Shown: positions 14,426 through 22,870, counted from the first letter of the stretch. The stretch: DNA of 29,520 bases from CAKUFA01 sp963646285 (GCA_963646285.1 CAVIWF010000031.1:1-29520); one strand, 5' to 3'. Numbers and translations: made by a program. Notes: generated from the letters alone by a model not told the origin.

Positions 14426-15562
14426 TTACTGCACTTCGATGCCCTTCAGCACGAAGGTCAGCTCGCCAGCTACGAAGGCACGGGTGATGGGCTCGCCAGC
14501 CTTGGCGGAGGTGCCCTCGATGTCCTTCACGAAGCAGCCGTTGGCATCGGTGATCTGGTTGCCTTCGTTGTCCCACAGTTCCTGATTGAACACGTCGAAC
14601 TCGCCGGACAGGATCTTGGCCTTGGCAGCCTCGATGGCTTCGGCAGTGCCTTCGGCGCAGTTTTCGCTCAGGGGGGACAGGTCGATCAGGCCATCGGTCA
14701 TATCCAGGAAGATGTTCTCAGGGGTCCAGGTGCCGTCGATGACTTCCTGCACTTCCTGGGTGTACACAGCGCCCCACTTCCACACGGGAGCCACCAGGTG
14801 AGCCTGGGGAGCGTCGGCGGTCATGTCGGCGTTGTAGCCGCAGCCCCACACGCCGGCTTCCTGAGCGGCAATCTGGGGGTTGGGGGTGTCGCAGTGCTGA
14901 CCGATAACGTCGCAGCCCATGGCCAGCAGGGCATCAGCAGTCTGACGTTCCAGGGTAGCGTCGTACCAGGTGTTGGTGTACTTCACATACACCACAGCGT
15001 CGGGATTCACACTCTGCACGCCCAGGGCGAAGGCATCGAAGCCGCCGATGACTTCGGGGGTCTGCATGGCAGCCACAAAGCCGATCTTGTTGGTCTGGGT
15101 CTTCAGGCCGGCGGCAATGCCAGCCAGGTAGCGGGCCTGATAGATGGCGCCGAAGTAGTTGTTGAAGTTGGTATCGTTGCTCTTGTAGCCGGAGCAGTGG
15201 GAGAAGATCACATCGGGATACTCATCAGCCAGCTCTTCCATGAAGTTCATGTAGCCGTAGCTGTTGCCGAAGATGATCTGGCAGCCAGCTTCCACCAGCT
15301 CACGAATGGCGGTGTCGCAGGCGCCGTCTTCGCTGACGTTGGTCTTCAGAACGATTTGGTCGTCGCTCAGGCCCAGGGCTTCCTGCATTTCCTTCACACC
15401 CTGATAGTGAGCGTAGGTGTAGCCCTTGTCGCTAACGTCGCCGACAAAGATGAAGCCAACCTTCAGGTCTTCCTTGTTGACGGGAGCAAACTCAGCAGAT
15501 GCAAAGCTTACTGCACCGAGGGTCAGCACCAGGCAGAGAACCAAAGCCAGGATCTTCTTCAT
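14426..15562 (-). CDS. BMP family (PnrA/Med-like) substrate-binding protein
   Basis: A 378-residue exported binding protein of the BMP/PnrA family, which supplies purine nucleosides or related ligands to ABC importers. The signal peptide MKKILALVLCLVLTLGAVSFASA ends in A-S-A. The mature protein has the family pattern: KVGFIFVGDVSDKGYTYAHYQG near the start, IIFGNSYGYM, KIGFVAAMQTPEVIGGFDAFALGV and the WKWGAVYTQEV stretch. Most Gram-positive homologues are lipoproteins; here no lipobox cysteine follows the hydrophobic core, so membrane anchoring is uncertain. No permease or ATPase gene is nearby. It is the second gene of a purine operon, 43 nt after xpt, with GGAGGAG before the ATG. Purine or nucleoside as ligand is inferred from family and neighbour. 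Confidence 0.88.
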   Translation of the reverse strand: MKKILALVLCLVLTLGAVSFASAEFAPVNKEDLKVGFIFVGDVSDKGYTYAHYQGVKEMQEALGLSDDQIVLKTNVSEDGACDTAIRELVEAGCQIIFGNSYGYMNFMEELADEYPDVIFSHCSGYKSNDTNFNNYFGAIYQARYLAGIAAGLKTQTNKIGFVAAMQTPEVIGGFDAFALGVQSVNPDAVVYVKYTNTWYDATLERQTADALLAMGCDVIGQHCDTPNPQIAAQEAGVWGCGYNADMTADAPQAHLVAPVWKWGAVYTQEVQEVIDGTWTPENIFLDMTDGLIDLSPLSENCAEGTAEAIEAAKAKILSGEFDVFNQELWDNEGNQITDANGCFVKDIEGTSAKAGEPITRAFVAGELTFVLKGIEVQ

Positions 15563-15605
15563 GTGATTTTCTCCTCCGATTGCAAGTCGTTAGAAAATGG
15601 TATCT

Positions 15606-16184
15606 TCAATCGTCGCGGAGGATGACATGACCATCCTCAATCGCGTCGACGATTGCCAGAGAGACGACCTTCACGCCCTCTCTGCGGAGCTTTTCCCCGC
15701 CGGGCTGAAAGCCTTTTTCCACGCACACGCCGGCGCCTACCAGCGTGCACCCTGCCTGCTCAACGATGCTGCGCAGCCCTTCAATGGCTTCGCCGTTGGC
15801 AAGGAAGTCGTCGATGATCAGCACCCGGGAGCCTGCCGGCAGGTACTTGCGGCTGACCCGTACGGTGTTCATGGTGCCGTGGGTGAAGGAAAACACATCC
15901 GCCGTGTATACGTCCGAGCCTACGTTCTTGTGGTCGCCCTTCTTGGCGAAGATGACGGGCACATTGCCGAAGGCCTGGGCGGTGGTGATGGCAACGGCAA
16001 TGCCGCTGGCTTCCACCGTCAGGATGCAGTCGATGTCTTCTCCCTTGAAGGCGTCCCGGAAAGCCTGCCCCATCTTGGTGGACAGATCCACATCAATGCG
16101 GTGATTCAGGAAGGAATCCACCTTCACCACATCCTCGCCGATACCAATGCCCCGGGTGCGGATCGCCTCTTTCAGCTCTTCCAT
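15606..16184 (-). CDS. xpt: Xanthine phosphoribosyltransferase
   Basis: A 192-residue purine-salvage enzyme converting xanthine and PRPP to XMP. The PRPP-binding loop is VLIIDDFLANGEAIEGL (from 121), with the family's VDSFLNHRIDVDL near residues 22-34 and TVEASGIAVA at 56-65. The ATG at 16184 is chosen because GGAGG (16190-16194) lies 5 nt upstream; the frame is open to 16214, which would add ten residues that fit the family less well. First gene of an operon with the BMP-type binding protein. Promoter and PurBox-like sites lie just upstream. Confidence 0.95.
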   Translation of the reverse strand: MEELKEAIRTRGIGIGEDVVKVDSFLNHRIDVDLSTKMGQAFRDAFKGEDIDCILTVEASGIAVAITTAQAFGNVPVIFAKKGDHKNVGSDVYTADVFSFTHGTMNTVRVSRKYLPAGSRVLIIDDFLANGEAIEGLRSIVEQAGCTLVGAGVCVEKGFQPGGEKLRREGVKVVSLAIVDAIEDGHVILRDD

Positions 16185-16199
16185 GTACGCCTCCATAAA

Positions 16200-16252
16200 C
16201 ACGAACATTATCAATCGATACAGCGTTATTGTACATCAAAATAACGAACGTT
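16200..16252. promoter_or_regulatory. Two PurBox-like operator sites at the xpt promoter
   Basis: ACACGAACATTAT (16199-16211) and ATAACGAACGTT (16241-16252) share a CGAAC core in the same orientation on the plus strand, about 43 bp apart. The second lies in the spacer of the xpt promoter and the first just downstream of the expected start. PurBoxes of Gram-positive PurR have an A/T-rich flank and a CGAAC core, and xpt is a known PurR-type target in Bacillus. The match is by eye. Confidence 0.6.
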
Positions 16253-16256
16253 GCAA
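16228..16256 (-). promoter_or_regulatory. Sigma-A promoter of xpt
   Basis: Minus strand: -35 TTGCAA (16251-16256), 17-bp spacer, -10 TACAAT (16228-16233); the start would be near 16220. Confidence 0.75.
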
Positions 16257-16358
16257 TACTCTTTTTCTCTTTTTTTCAGAAAAATTCGCTTTCCTGTTGG
16301 AAAGTCATCTTTTCCGGGAAAAGACCCGGAAGAATGCATTTATAATGAAGGAAAACAC

Positions 16359-16387
16359 TTTCCTTTTGGGCGAAAATAAGGTATAAT
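16359..16387 (+). promoter_or_regulatory. Probable gyrB promoter
   Basis: Perfect -10 TATAAT (16382-16387) with a weak -35 (TTTCCT, 16359-16364, 17-bp spacer). A second TATAAT at 16341-16346 has no convincing -35. Either promoter leaves an untranslated leader of about 95-140 nt. Confidence 0.5.
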
Positions 16388-16422
16388 AGATATGTTGGAG
16401 AAGAATAAAGTTTTGGCTCAGT

Positions 16423-16466
16423 GTCTGCCTCTTGTGCAGAAGAACCCTTCTTCCCCTCAGGCAGAC
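16423..16466 (+). other. Stem-loop in the gyrB leader
   Basis: GTCTGCCT (16423-16430) pairs perfectly with AGGCAGAC (16459-16466). Inside lies a second small hairpin (AGAAG/CTTCT, near 16438-16452). The outer stem ends 22 nt before the start codon and leaves the Shine-Dalgarno free. Function unknown. Confidence 0.55.
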
Positions 16467-16487
16467 CACAGAAGAACGAGGTGCTTT

Positions 16488-18470
16488 ATGACTGACGAGC
16501 AGGAACAGCTGGAACAGCGGATCGAAGAAGCGACCGTTGTGACCCAGGCTTATGATGAAAATGAGATTCAGGTGCTGGAAGGGCTGGAAGCCGTTCGTAA
16601 GCGCCCCGGCATGTACATCGGCTCCACCGATGCCCGGGGTCTTCACCACCTGGTATACGAAATTGTGGATAACTCCATTGACGAAGCACTGGCAGGCTAC
16701 TGCAAGCGGATCGACGTGACCCTGCACAAGGACGGCAGCGTATCCGTGAAGGACGATGGCCGGGGCTTCCCTGTGGGCATTCATCCCAAAATGCACCGCC
16801 CGGCAGTGGAAGTGTGCCTGACGGTGCTGCACGCCGGCGGCAAGTTCGGCAGCGGCGGCTACAAGGTGTCCGGCGGCCTTCACGGCGTGGGCGCTTCCGT
16901 GGTCAACGCCCTTTCCAAGCACCTGACGGTAACGGTGTATCAGGGGGGCAAGATTTATCAGCAGGAGTATGCCCGGGGCAAGTACCTGTATGACCTGAAA
17001 GTGATTGGTGAAACGGATCGCACCGGCACCACCATCTCCTTCCTGCCGGATGTGCGCACGGAAGAAAACCCGGAAGGCATCTTCGATACGGGGGACTTTG
17101 ATCAGGATATTCTGCGCCGCCGCCTGCGGGAGATGGCCTACCTGAACAAGGGCATCCGCATTGTGTTCCGGGACGAGCGTGGGGAAGAGCCGGTGGAGAA
17201 GGACTTCTGCTACGAAGGCGGCCTGAAGGAATACGTGAAGCACCTGAACCGGAATAAGGCGGTGCTGTTCCCGGAGCCTATTTATACCGAGGGCATTAAG
17301 GATGGCATTCTGGTGGAAGTCGCCATGCAGTACAGCAGCGATGAAAACTATCAGGAAAGCATCTATTCCTTTGTGAACAACATTGCCACCCCGGACGGGG
17401 GCACCCACCTGCAGGGCTTTAACACTGCCCTGACCCGTGCCATTAACGACTATGGCCGGAAGTACAAGCTCCTCCGGGATTCTGAGCCCAACCTGAAGGG
17501 CGAGGATGTGCGGGAAAGCCTCACCGCCATTGTATCCATCAAAATGGAAGACCCCCAGTTCGAAAGCCAGACCAAGTCCAAGCTGGGTTCCGCCCAGGCA
17601 CGGCCTGCGGTGGACAGCCTGCTGACCTCCGAATTGACGGATTATCTGGAAGAGAATCCTCCTGTGGCACGGGCCATTCTGGATCGGTGCGTCAGCGCCC
17701 AGCGTGCCCGTGAGGCTGCCCGGAAGGCTCGTGAAGCCACCCGCCGCAAAACCGTGCTGGAAAGTGCCTCCCTCCCCGGCAAGCTGGCAGACTGCTCCGA
17801 GCGGGACGCCAGCAAGTGCGAAATCTTCCTGGTGGAGGGCGACAGCGCCGGCGGCAGTGCCAAGGATGGACGGGATCGTCACTTCCAGGCCATTCTGCCC
17901 CTTCGCGGTAAGATCCTGAACGTGGAAAAGACCCGGCTGGATAAGGCCCTGGGCAATCAGGAAATCCGCAGTATGATCACGGCCTTCGGCTGCGGCATTG
18001 GGGATAATTTCGACGAAAGCAAGCTCCGCTACCACCGCATTGTGTGCATGACCGATGCTGACGTGGACGGCGCCCATATCCGCATCCTGATGCTCACCTT
18101 CTTCTACCGCTACATGCGCCCCCTGATTGAAAAGGGCTACGTGTATGCTGCCATGCCCCCCTTGTACAAGGTGACCAAGGGCAAGATGGAACGCTATGTG
18201 TACGATGATGACGAGCTCCAGCGCCTGCTGGACGAAATCGGTCGGGATCCCAAGCCGGACATTCAGCGGTACAAAGGCCTGGGCGAAATGAGCAGCGAAC
18301 AGCTGTGGACCACCACCATGAACCCGGAGACCCGCACCATGATGCAGATCACCCCGGAGGATGCCATGGCAGCGGATGAAATCTTCACCCTGCTCATGGG
18401 GGATCAGGTGGAGCCCCGCCGGCAGTTCATCCAGGAAAACAGCGACCTGGTCAAGGATCTTGATATTTAA
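16488..18470 (+). CDS. gyrB: DNA gyrase subunit B
   Basis: ATPase subunit of DNA gyrase, which introduces negative supercoils together with GyrA. The 660-residue protein has the GHKL ATPase domain (EGLEAVRKRPGMYIGST at 31-47; EIVDNSIDEALAG at 58-70; SGGLHGVGASVVNALS), the transducer domain (QTKSKLG switch-lysine loop) and the TOPRIM domain (EGDSAGGSAK..., DADVDGAHI). The C-terminal IQRYKGLGEM motif is also present. The start at 16488 (GAGGTG 5 nt upstream) is preferred over the frame's first ATG at 16392, which sits directly next to the -10 box. It precedes gyrA by 18 nt. The GyrA box in the partner supports gyrase rather than topoisomerase IV. Confidence 0.96.
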   Translation: MTDEQEQLEQRIEEATVVTQAYDENEIQVLEGLEAVRKRPGMYIGSTDARGLHHLVYEIVDNSIDEALAGYCKRIDVTLHKDGSVSVKDDGRGFPVGIHPKMHRPAVEVCLTVLHAGGKFGSGGYKVSGGLHGVGASVVNALSKHLTVTVYQGGKIYQQEYARGKYLYDLKVIGETDRTGTTISFLPDVRTEENPEGIFDTGDFDQDILRRRLREMAYLNKGIRIVFRDERGEEPVEKDFCYEGGLKEYVKHLNRNKAVLFPEPIYTEGIKDGILVEVAMQYSSDENYQESIYSFVNNIATPDGGTHLQGFNTALTRAINDYGRKYKLLRDSEPNLKGEDVRESLTAIVSIKMEDPQFESQTKSKLGSAQARPAVDSLLTSELTDYLEENPPVARAILDRCVSAQRAREAARKAREATRRKTVLESASLPGKLADCSERDASKCEIFLVEGDSAGGSAKDGRDRHFQAILPLRGKILNVEKTRLDKALGNQEIRSMITAFGCGIGDNFDESKLRYHRIVCMTDADVDGAHIRILMLTFFYRYMRPLIEKGYVYAAMPPLYKVTKGKMERYVYDDDELQRLLDEIGRDPKPDIQRYKGLGEMSSEQLWTTTMNPETRTMMQITPEDAMAADEIFTLLMGDQVEPRRQFIQENSDLVKDLDI

Positions 18471-18488
18471 TGGCAATGGAGAAATGAA

Positions 18489-21011
18489 ATGAGCAGTATA
18501 CAGGATAAGCTGATTCCGGTGAATCTGGAACAGGAGATGAAGCGCTCCTTCATTTCCTACGCCATGGCGGTCATTGTGGATCGTGCCCTGCCGGATGTGC
18601 GGGACGGATTGAAGCCCGTCCATCGCCGGATTATTTATGATATGAACGAGCTGGGCATGACCCCGGATAAGCCCTACCGCAAGAGTGCCCGTCTGGTGGG
18701 CGACGTGCTTGGTAAATTCCACCCCCATGGAGACTCCTCTGTGTACGATGCCATGGTGCGTCTGGCACAGCCCTTCAATATCCGCTATCCCCTGGTAGAT
18801 GGTCAGGGCAACTTCGGCTCTGTGGACGGCGACGGTGCCGCTGCCATGCGTTACACCGAAGCCCGCATGACCAAGCTGACCATGCACCTGCTGGACGGCA
18901 TTGACAAGGATACGGTGGATTTCTACCCCAACTTTGACGAAACCCTGATGCAGCCGGCAGTGCTGCCCAGCCGCTTCCCCAACCTGCTGGTAAACGGCTC
19001 CAGCGGCATTGCCGTGGGCATGGCAACGAATATTCCGCCCCACAACCTGCGGGAGGTCATTAACGGCGTCATCTGCATGATTGATAAGCCGGACTGCACC
19101 GTGGAAGACCTGATGGAGCACATCAAGGGACCTGACTTCCCCACGGCAGGCATTATCCTTGGCCGCCGGGGCATTCGGGAAGCCTACTACACCGGCAAGG
19201 GGCGGATTGAAATCCGTGCCCGCAGCAATATTGAACAGATGAGCGGCGGCCGCAGCCGCATTGTGGTTACGGAAATCCCCTATCAGGTGAACAAGGCCAA
19301 GCTGGTGGAGAAGATTGCCGAACTGGTGCACGAAAAGCGGCTGGAGGGCATCAGCGACATTCGTGACGAAAGCGACCGGAAGGGCATGCGCATCGTCATT
19401 GAGCTGAAGAAGGATGTTTATCCCCAGGTGGTGCTGAACTACCTGTACAAGCATACCTCCCTGCAGGAAACCTTCGGTGCCAATATGCTGGCACTGGTGG
19501 ACGGCAAGCCCCGCATCCTGAACCTGCGGGAAATGGTGTACTACTATCTCCAGCACCAGAAGGATGTCATTACCCGCCGCACCCGGCACGACCTGGAAGC
19601 AGCCCAGGCTCGGGCTCACATTCTGGAAGGCCTGCTGAAGGCGCTGGATTACATTGATGAAATCGTGGAGCTGATCAAGGCCAGCGAAGGTCCTGCTCAG
19701 GCCAAGACGGCGTTGATGGAGCGGTTCGCCTTCTCCGAAAAGCAGGCACAGGCCATTCTGGACATGCGTCTGGCTCGCCTGACCGGTCTGGAACGGGATC
19801 GGCTCATGGCAGAGTACGAGGAAAAGGAACGGCTCATTGCCAATCTGAGCGCCATTCTGGCAGACGAAAAGCTGCTGATGAACGTAATCAAAACCGAGAT
19901 CACGGAAATCCGGGATAAGTACGGGGATGAACGGCGCACGGAGCTGACCACCATCGAAGGCGAAATCGATGTGGAAGACCTGATTCAGGAAGAGGACATG
20001 GTGGTGACCATGACCCACGAAGGCTACGTGAAGCGCATTGCCAAGTCTGTCTACAAGGCACAGAACCGGGGCGGCAAGGGCGTAACGGGCATGACCACCA
20101 AGGAAGAGGACTATGCGGAGATCATGCGTGTGGTCAACACCCATGCGGAGATCATGTTCTTCACCGACCGTGGCCGGGCGTATAGCCTGAAGTGCTACCA
20201 GATCCCCGAAGCCGGGCGTACGGCTCGCGGCACTGCCGTGGTGAACCTGCTGCAGATTGCCGCCGGTGAAAAGGTGACGGCGGTGGTGCCTCTGCCCCGG
20301 GAGGATGATGGCCAGGAATACAATCTGGTCATGGCAACCCACGGGGGCATCATTAAGAAGACTGCCCTCAGCGAGTTCCGCAACCTGCGGAAGAACGGCC
20401 TCATTGCCATTGTGTTGAAGGACGACGACGCTCTGGTAGGCGTGGAGCTGACCCACGGCCATGATGACCTGATGCTGGGCACCCGGAAGGGCATGTGCAT
20501 CCGCTTCAACGAATCCCACCTGCGGGTCATGGGGCGCAACAGCATGGGCGTTAAGTCCATGCGGCTGGATGAGGATGATGAAATCATCGACATGTGCCCC
20601 GTGGAGGAAGACGCTCAGGTGCTGGTGATTACCGCCCTTGGCTACGGCAAGCGGACGGAAGTGGACGAGTACCGTGAGCAGGGACGGAACGGCAAGGGCA
20701 TCCGTGCCATGAACCTGACGGAGAAGACCGGAGAAATGGCGGCGCTGCTGCTGGTGCATCCCGAGGAGGACATTCTCCTGATTACCGACGACGGCACCAT
20801 CATCCGCACCCCTGTGGAGGATATTCGCCTGTGCGGCCGTAACACCCAGGGCGTGCGTATCATGAAGCTGGGCGAAGGCAGCCGTGTCATCGGCGTTGCC
20901 CGGGCGGATAAGGAAGAAGAAACCCCTGAAGATACGGTGGATGAAGACGTTCGGGAAGATACCCAGAAGGAAGAAACCCTGCTGAACGACACCCCGGATG
21001 AGGAAATCTGA
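18489..21011 (+). CDS. gyrA: DNA gyrase subunit A
   Basis: The 840-residue breakage-reunion subunit. The catalytic tyrosine lies in AAMRYTEARMTK at residue 122. The quinolone-resistance-determining region HPHGDSSVYDAMV carries Ser83 and Asp87 in the same numbering as E. coli, so it looks wild type at the main resistance positions. The C-terminal beta-pinwheel contains the GyrA box QNRGGKG (525-531), which DNA gyrase needs for wrapping and which topoisomerase IV lacks in canonical form. The protein ends in a strongly acidic tail of about 35 residues, rich in Glu and Asp. Such tails can modulate supercoiling activity in some species. GGAG lies 8 nt upstream of the ATG. A terminator follows. Confidence 0.96.
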   Translation: MSSIQDKLIPVNLEQEMKRSFISYAMAVIVDRALPDVRDGLKPVHRRIIYDMNELGMTPDKPYRKSARLVGDVLGKFHPHGDSSVYDAMVRLAQPFNIRYPLVDGQGNFGSVDGDGAAAMRYTEARMTKLTMHLLDGIDKDTVDFYPNFDETLMQPAVLPSRFPNLLVNGSSGIAVGMATNIPPHNLREVINGVICMIDKPDCTVEDLMEHIKGPDFPTAGIILGRRGIREAYYTGKGRIEIRARSNIEQMSGGRSRIVVTEIPYQVNKAKLVEKIAELVHEKRLEGISDIRDESDRKGMRIVIELKKDVYPQVVLNYLYKHTSLQETFGANMLALVDGKPRILNLREMVYYYLQHQKDVITRRTRHDLEAAQARAHILEGLLKALDYIDEIVELIKASEGPAQAKTALMERFAFSEKQAQAILDMRLARLTGLERDRLMAEYEEKERLIANLSAILADEKLLMNVIKTEITEIRDKYGDERRTELTTIEGEIDVEDLIQEEDMVVTMTHEGYVKRIAKSVYKAQNRGGKGVTGMTTKEEDYAEIMRVVNTHAEIMFFTDRGRAYSLKCYQIPEAGRTARGTAVVNLLQIAAGEKVTAVVPLPREDDGQEYNLVMATHGGIIKKTALSEFRNLRKNGLIAIVLKDDDALVGVELTHGHDDLMLGTRKGMCIRFNESHLRVMGRNSMGVKSMRLDEDDEIIDMCPVEEDAQVLVITALGYGKRTEVDEYREQGRNGKGIRAMNLTEKTGEMAALLLVHPEEDILLITDDGTIIRTPVEDIRLCGRNTQGVRIMKLGEGSRVIGVARADKEEETPEDTVDEDVREDTQKEETLLNDTPDEEI

Positions 21012-21034
21012 AACCCAATCGATTCATAAATGAA

Positions 21035-21070
21035 CCCCCTGCCGGCACATGACTGGCAGGGGGCTTTCTT
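21035..21070 (+). terminator. Terminator after gyrA
   Basis: A 9-bp GC-rich stem (21035-21043 with 21055-21063), 11-nt loop, followed by a T-rich but interrupted tract. Confidence 0.75.
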
Positions 21071-21092
21071 GTTACGCCCAGTGGGAGCGTGC

Positions 21093-21126
21093 AAAAATCG
21101 CCCAAGGGGCAAAACCGCTTGGGCGA
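21093..21126 (-). terminator. Terminator of the DUF308 gene
   Basis: A 9-bp stem on the minus strand (21118-21126 with 21098-21106) followed by five T's (complement of 21093-21097). It lies just after the stop codon at 21133. Confidence 0.82.
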
Positions 21127-21132
21127 AACACA

Positions 21133-21690
21133 TTACTGATGCAGTGCCTTGTACCACCGTACGCCAATGAACATGGTGTACAGCAGGGACAATCCTTCGT
21201 ATACCAGAGAAACGCCGATGATCACACCCACGGTGATGCTGAGGATCTCAGGCTTCAGGAACCCGGCAATGCCGATGAAGGCTTCCAGAATGCCGATAAC
21301 CCACAGCCATGCCCGGCCGGGGATCCGATCCTGCCGCATGTCCAGGGCAGAACCCAGCAGGCCGATGCCGTCCACCAGCACCATCATGCTGATGAGCACC
21401 CGCAGCACTTCCCCTGCAATGAAGGACTTGCACATGATGAAAATGCCCACCACCACGGCTACCACGCCCTTGGTCAGGAAGGAACGGTTGCCGAAAATGG
21501 TTCTGCGCATGATCCACGATACGCCCAGCTGAAGCAGGCCGGAAAGCACCACCAGAATGCCGATCCAGTCCGCCATGATGTCCATGATTTCGCCGCTGTT
21601 GACCATGCATCCAATGCCGGATACCACCAGCAGCGCCGCCGCCAGGGACCAGAGGACAATCAGCGCAATATGATTGTTCTTCTTATTCAT
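21133..21690 (-). CDS. DUF308 (HdeD-like) integral membrane protein
   Basis: A 185-residue protein with about six hydrophobic segments in three hairpin-like repeats (HIALIVLWSLAAALLVVSGI; DWIGILVVLSGLLQLGVSWI; GVVAVVVGIFIMC; VLISMMVLVDGIGLLGSAL; LWVIGILEAFIGIAGFL; ITVGVIIGVSLVYEGLSLLY). This is the layout of the DUF308/HdeD family. In E. coli HdeD is linked to acid resistance at high cell density; in Firmicutes the role is unknown. AGGTGG precedes the ATG. A TACAAT -10 (minus strand, near 21742) lies upstream but has no good -35. Monocistronic, with its own terminator. Confidence 0.82.
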   Translation of the reverse strand: MNKKNNHIALIVLWSLAAALLVVSGIGCMVNSGEIMDIMADWIGILVVLSGLLQLGVSWIMRRTIFGNRSFLTKGVVAVVVGIFIMCKSFIAGEVLRVLISMMVLVDGIGLLGSALDMRQDRIPGRAWLWVIGILEAFIGIAGFLKPEILSITVGVIIGVSLVYEGLSLLYTMFIGVRWYKALHQ

Positions 21691-21849
21691 GATGTAGCCA
21701 CCTTTCTACGGCGGTGAATGGAGCTTCCTCCGCCTGATTTTATTGTAACATAAGGGACGCTTTCCTTGCATGGACAAAACGCAAGTTTGTCTAAAAATCA
21801 ACAAAGAGGACAAAAATGCGTTTTTTGTTGTGCTGATCTGGTTTTCCCC

Positions 21850-21879
21850 TTGCCAACTCCTTACGGAAGGAGTTATACT
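21850..21879 (+). promoter_or_regulatory. Promoter of the secreted protein with an inverted repeat in its spacer
   Basis: -35 TTGCCA (21850-21855), 18-bp spacer, -10 TATACT (21874-21879). A perfect inverted repeat, AACTCCTT-ACGG-AAGGAGTT (21855-21874), exactly fills the spacer. This looks like an operator. A weak terminator (hairpin, 4-nt gap, T7) is the alternative, but no plus-strand gene lies close upstream to need one. Confidence 0.6.
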
Positions 21880-21958
21880 TTTTTTGTCTCTGGGATAAGA
21901 GCAACCCCCTGTTTCGTTAAATGGGGTGAACGATAGATTTTCAGGAGGTGAAGGCTCC

Positions 21959-22792
21959 ATGAAGCAATGGTTTTGGGCGCTGCTGTGTGCGGTCATGCTT
22001 TGCCTTGCCCTGCCGGCTATGGCGGAGGATACCTATACCGTGTCCGATCCTGCCACCGCAGGCAGCATCCGCACGGAATGCGAGTATCTGAACATTTTCT
22101 GCCCGGCGGAAAACGGGGAGCAGGTGACCCTCAGCGTTTATGATCAGGATGGCGCCTGCATTTATCAGCGGGACTACGGTGCCAGCGGAAACGCCTTCTT
22201 TACGGATGATTTGTATCTGCCCCTGAACGGTGCGGAAACCGTGTATTCCGTCACCATGAACGTGGGGGACAATGCCTATTCCTTTACCGTGACCCGGGTT
22301 TCCGGCTATCTGACGGATAATGCGGCATCCACCGGCGGCTATCCCCTGTCCCTCCTGTCCGGGGTGAACAGCTGGCGCATGGCTACCATTGTGGACGTGA
22401 CCTCTTTGGAGGGCAGCAGCGTGACCGTGCCCCTGTACGCCAGCAATGCCTATGAAATCGGCACGGCCACCCTGTCCGTCAGCGGCGGCAAACTGACCGT
22501 GTCTGCCCAGATGAGCAGCGGCGTCAATGGCACCATCGACAGTGCCACGGTTTACGTGGCCACCACGGCTGTGCAGGCCCAGGAGCTGGGGGGCAGAAAC
22601 TTTACCGGCATGACCGGCTCCCTGGACCGGGGGATTGACCTGTACGGCGCAAGCTATGCGGCGGTGTATGTGCGCATGAGCGTCTCCTTTGACCCCGGCA
22701 GCGTGTCGGAAGCCACTCCTGCCACCCTTCCCGGCCAGGAAAGCCTGTGGCAGCAGATGCTGAACGAAACCGCCAACGAAGCGGTGGGGTAA
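21959..22792 (+). CDS. Secreted protein of unknown function
   Basis: A 277-residue protein with a clear signal peptide (MKQWFWALLCAVMLCLALPAMA, cut after A-M-A). No membrane anchor, lipobox, LPxTG or catalytic motif is visible. The mature part is acidic, rich in Ser, Thr, Val and Gly, and alternates short hydrophobic strands, which suggests two or three Ig-like or jelly-roll beta-sandwich modules (GEQVTLSVYDQDGACIYQRDYG; NAYSFTVTRVSGYL; GTATLSVSGGKLTVSAQM). Two cysteines lie in the mature part. The ATG at 21959 has AGGAGGTG upstream; the frame opens at 21926 but that start lacks the signal peptide context. Its promoter has an operator-like repeat and a terminator follows, so it is a separately controlled single gene. 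Confidence 0.8.
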   Translation: MKQWFWALLCAVMLCLALPAMAEDTYTVSDPATAGSIRTECEYLNIFCPAENGEQVTLSVYDQDGACIYQRDYGASGNAFFTDDLYLPLNGAETVYSVTMNVGDNAYSFTVTRVSGYLTDNAASTGGYPLSLLSGVNSWRMATIVDVTSLEGSSVTVPLYASNAYEIGTATLSVSGGKLTVSAQMSSGVNGTIDSATVYVATTAVQAQELGGRNFTGMTGSLDRGIDLYGASYAAVYVRMSVSFDPGSVSEATPATLPGQESLWQQMLNETANEAVG

Positions 22793-22805
22793 AAATGCAT
22801 AACAA

Positions 22806-22834
22806 AAAACGTCGGGCACGTGACCCGGCGTTTT
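22806..22834 (+). terminator. Terminator after the secreted-protein gene
   Basis: An 11-bp stem (22806-22816 with 22824-22834; one U-G pair), 7-nt loop, ending in TTTTCTTG. Confidence 0.8.
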
Positions 22835-22870
22835 CTTGTGCAAGGGGTAACGGCGAAAGAAAGACAAAAG

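Noticed and set aside
16392..16487. Upstream ATG for gyrB
   Set aside because: It is only a few bases after the -10 box, so it would lie at or before the transcript start; the ATG at 16488 has a ribosome-binding site and the normal GyrB N-terminus.
18729..18752. Quinolone-resistance change in gyrA
   Set aside because: Ser83 and Asp87 are both present, so the main positions are wild type.
16305..20759. A 1484-residue open frame on the minus strand
   Set aside because: It lies wholly antisense to gyrB and gyrA. Long antisense frames are expected from the strong G/C third-position bias, and the translation (His, Val and Gln rich, no motifs) looks like a codon-bias shadow.
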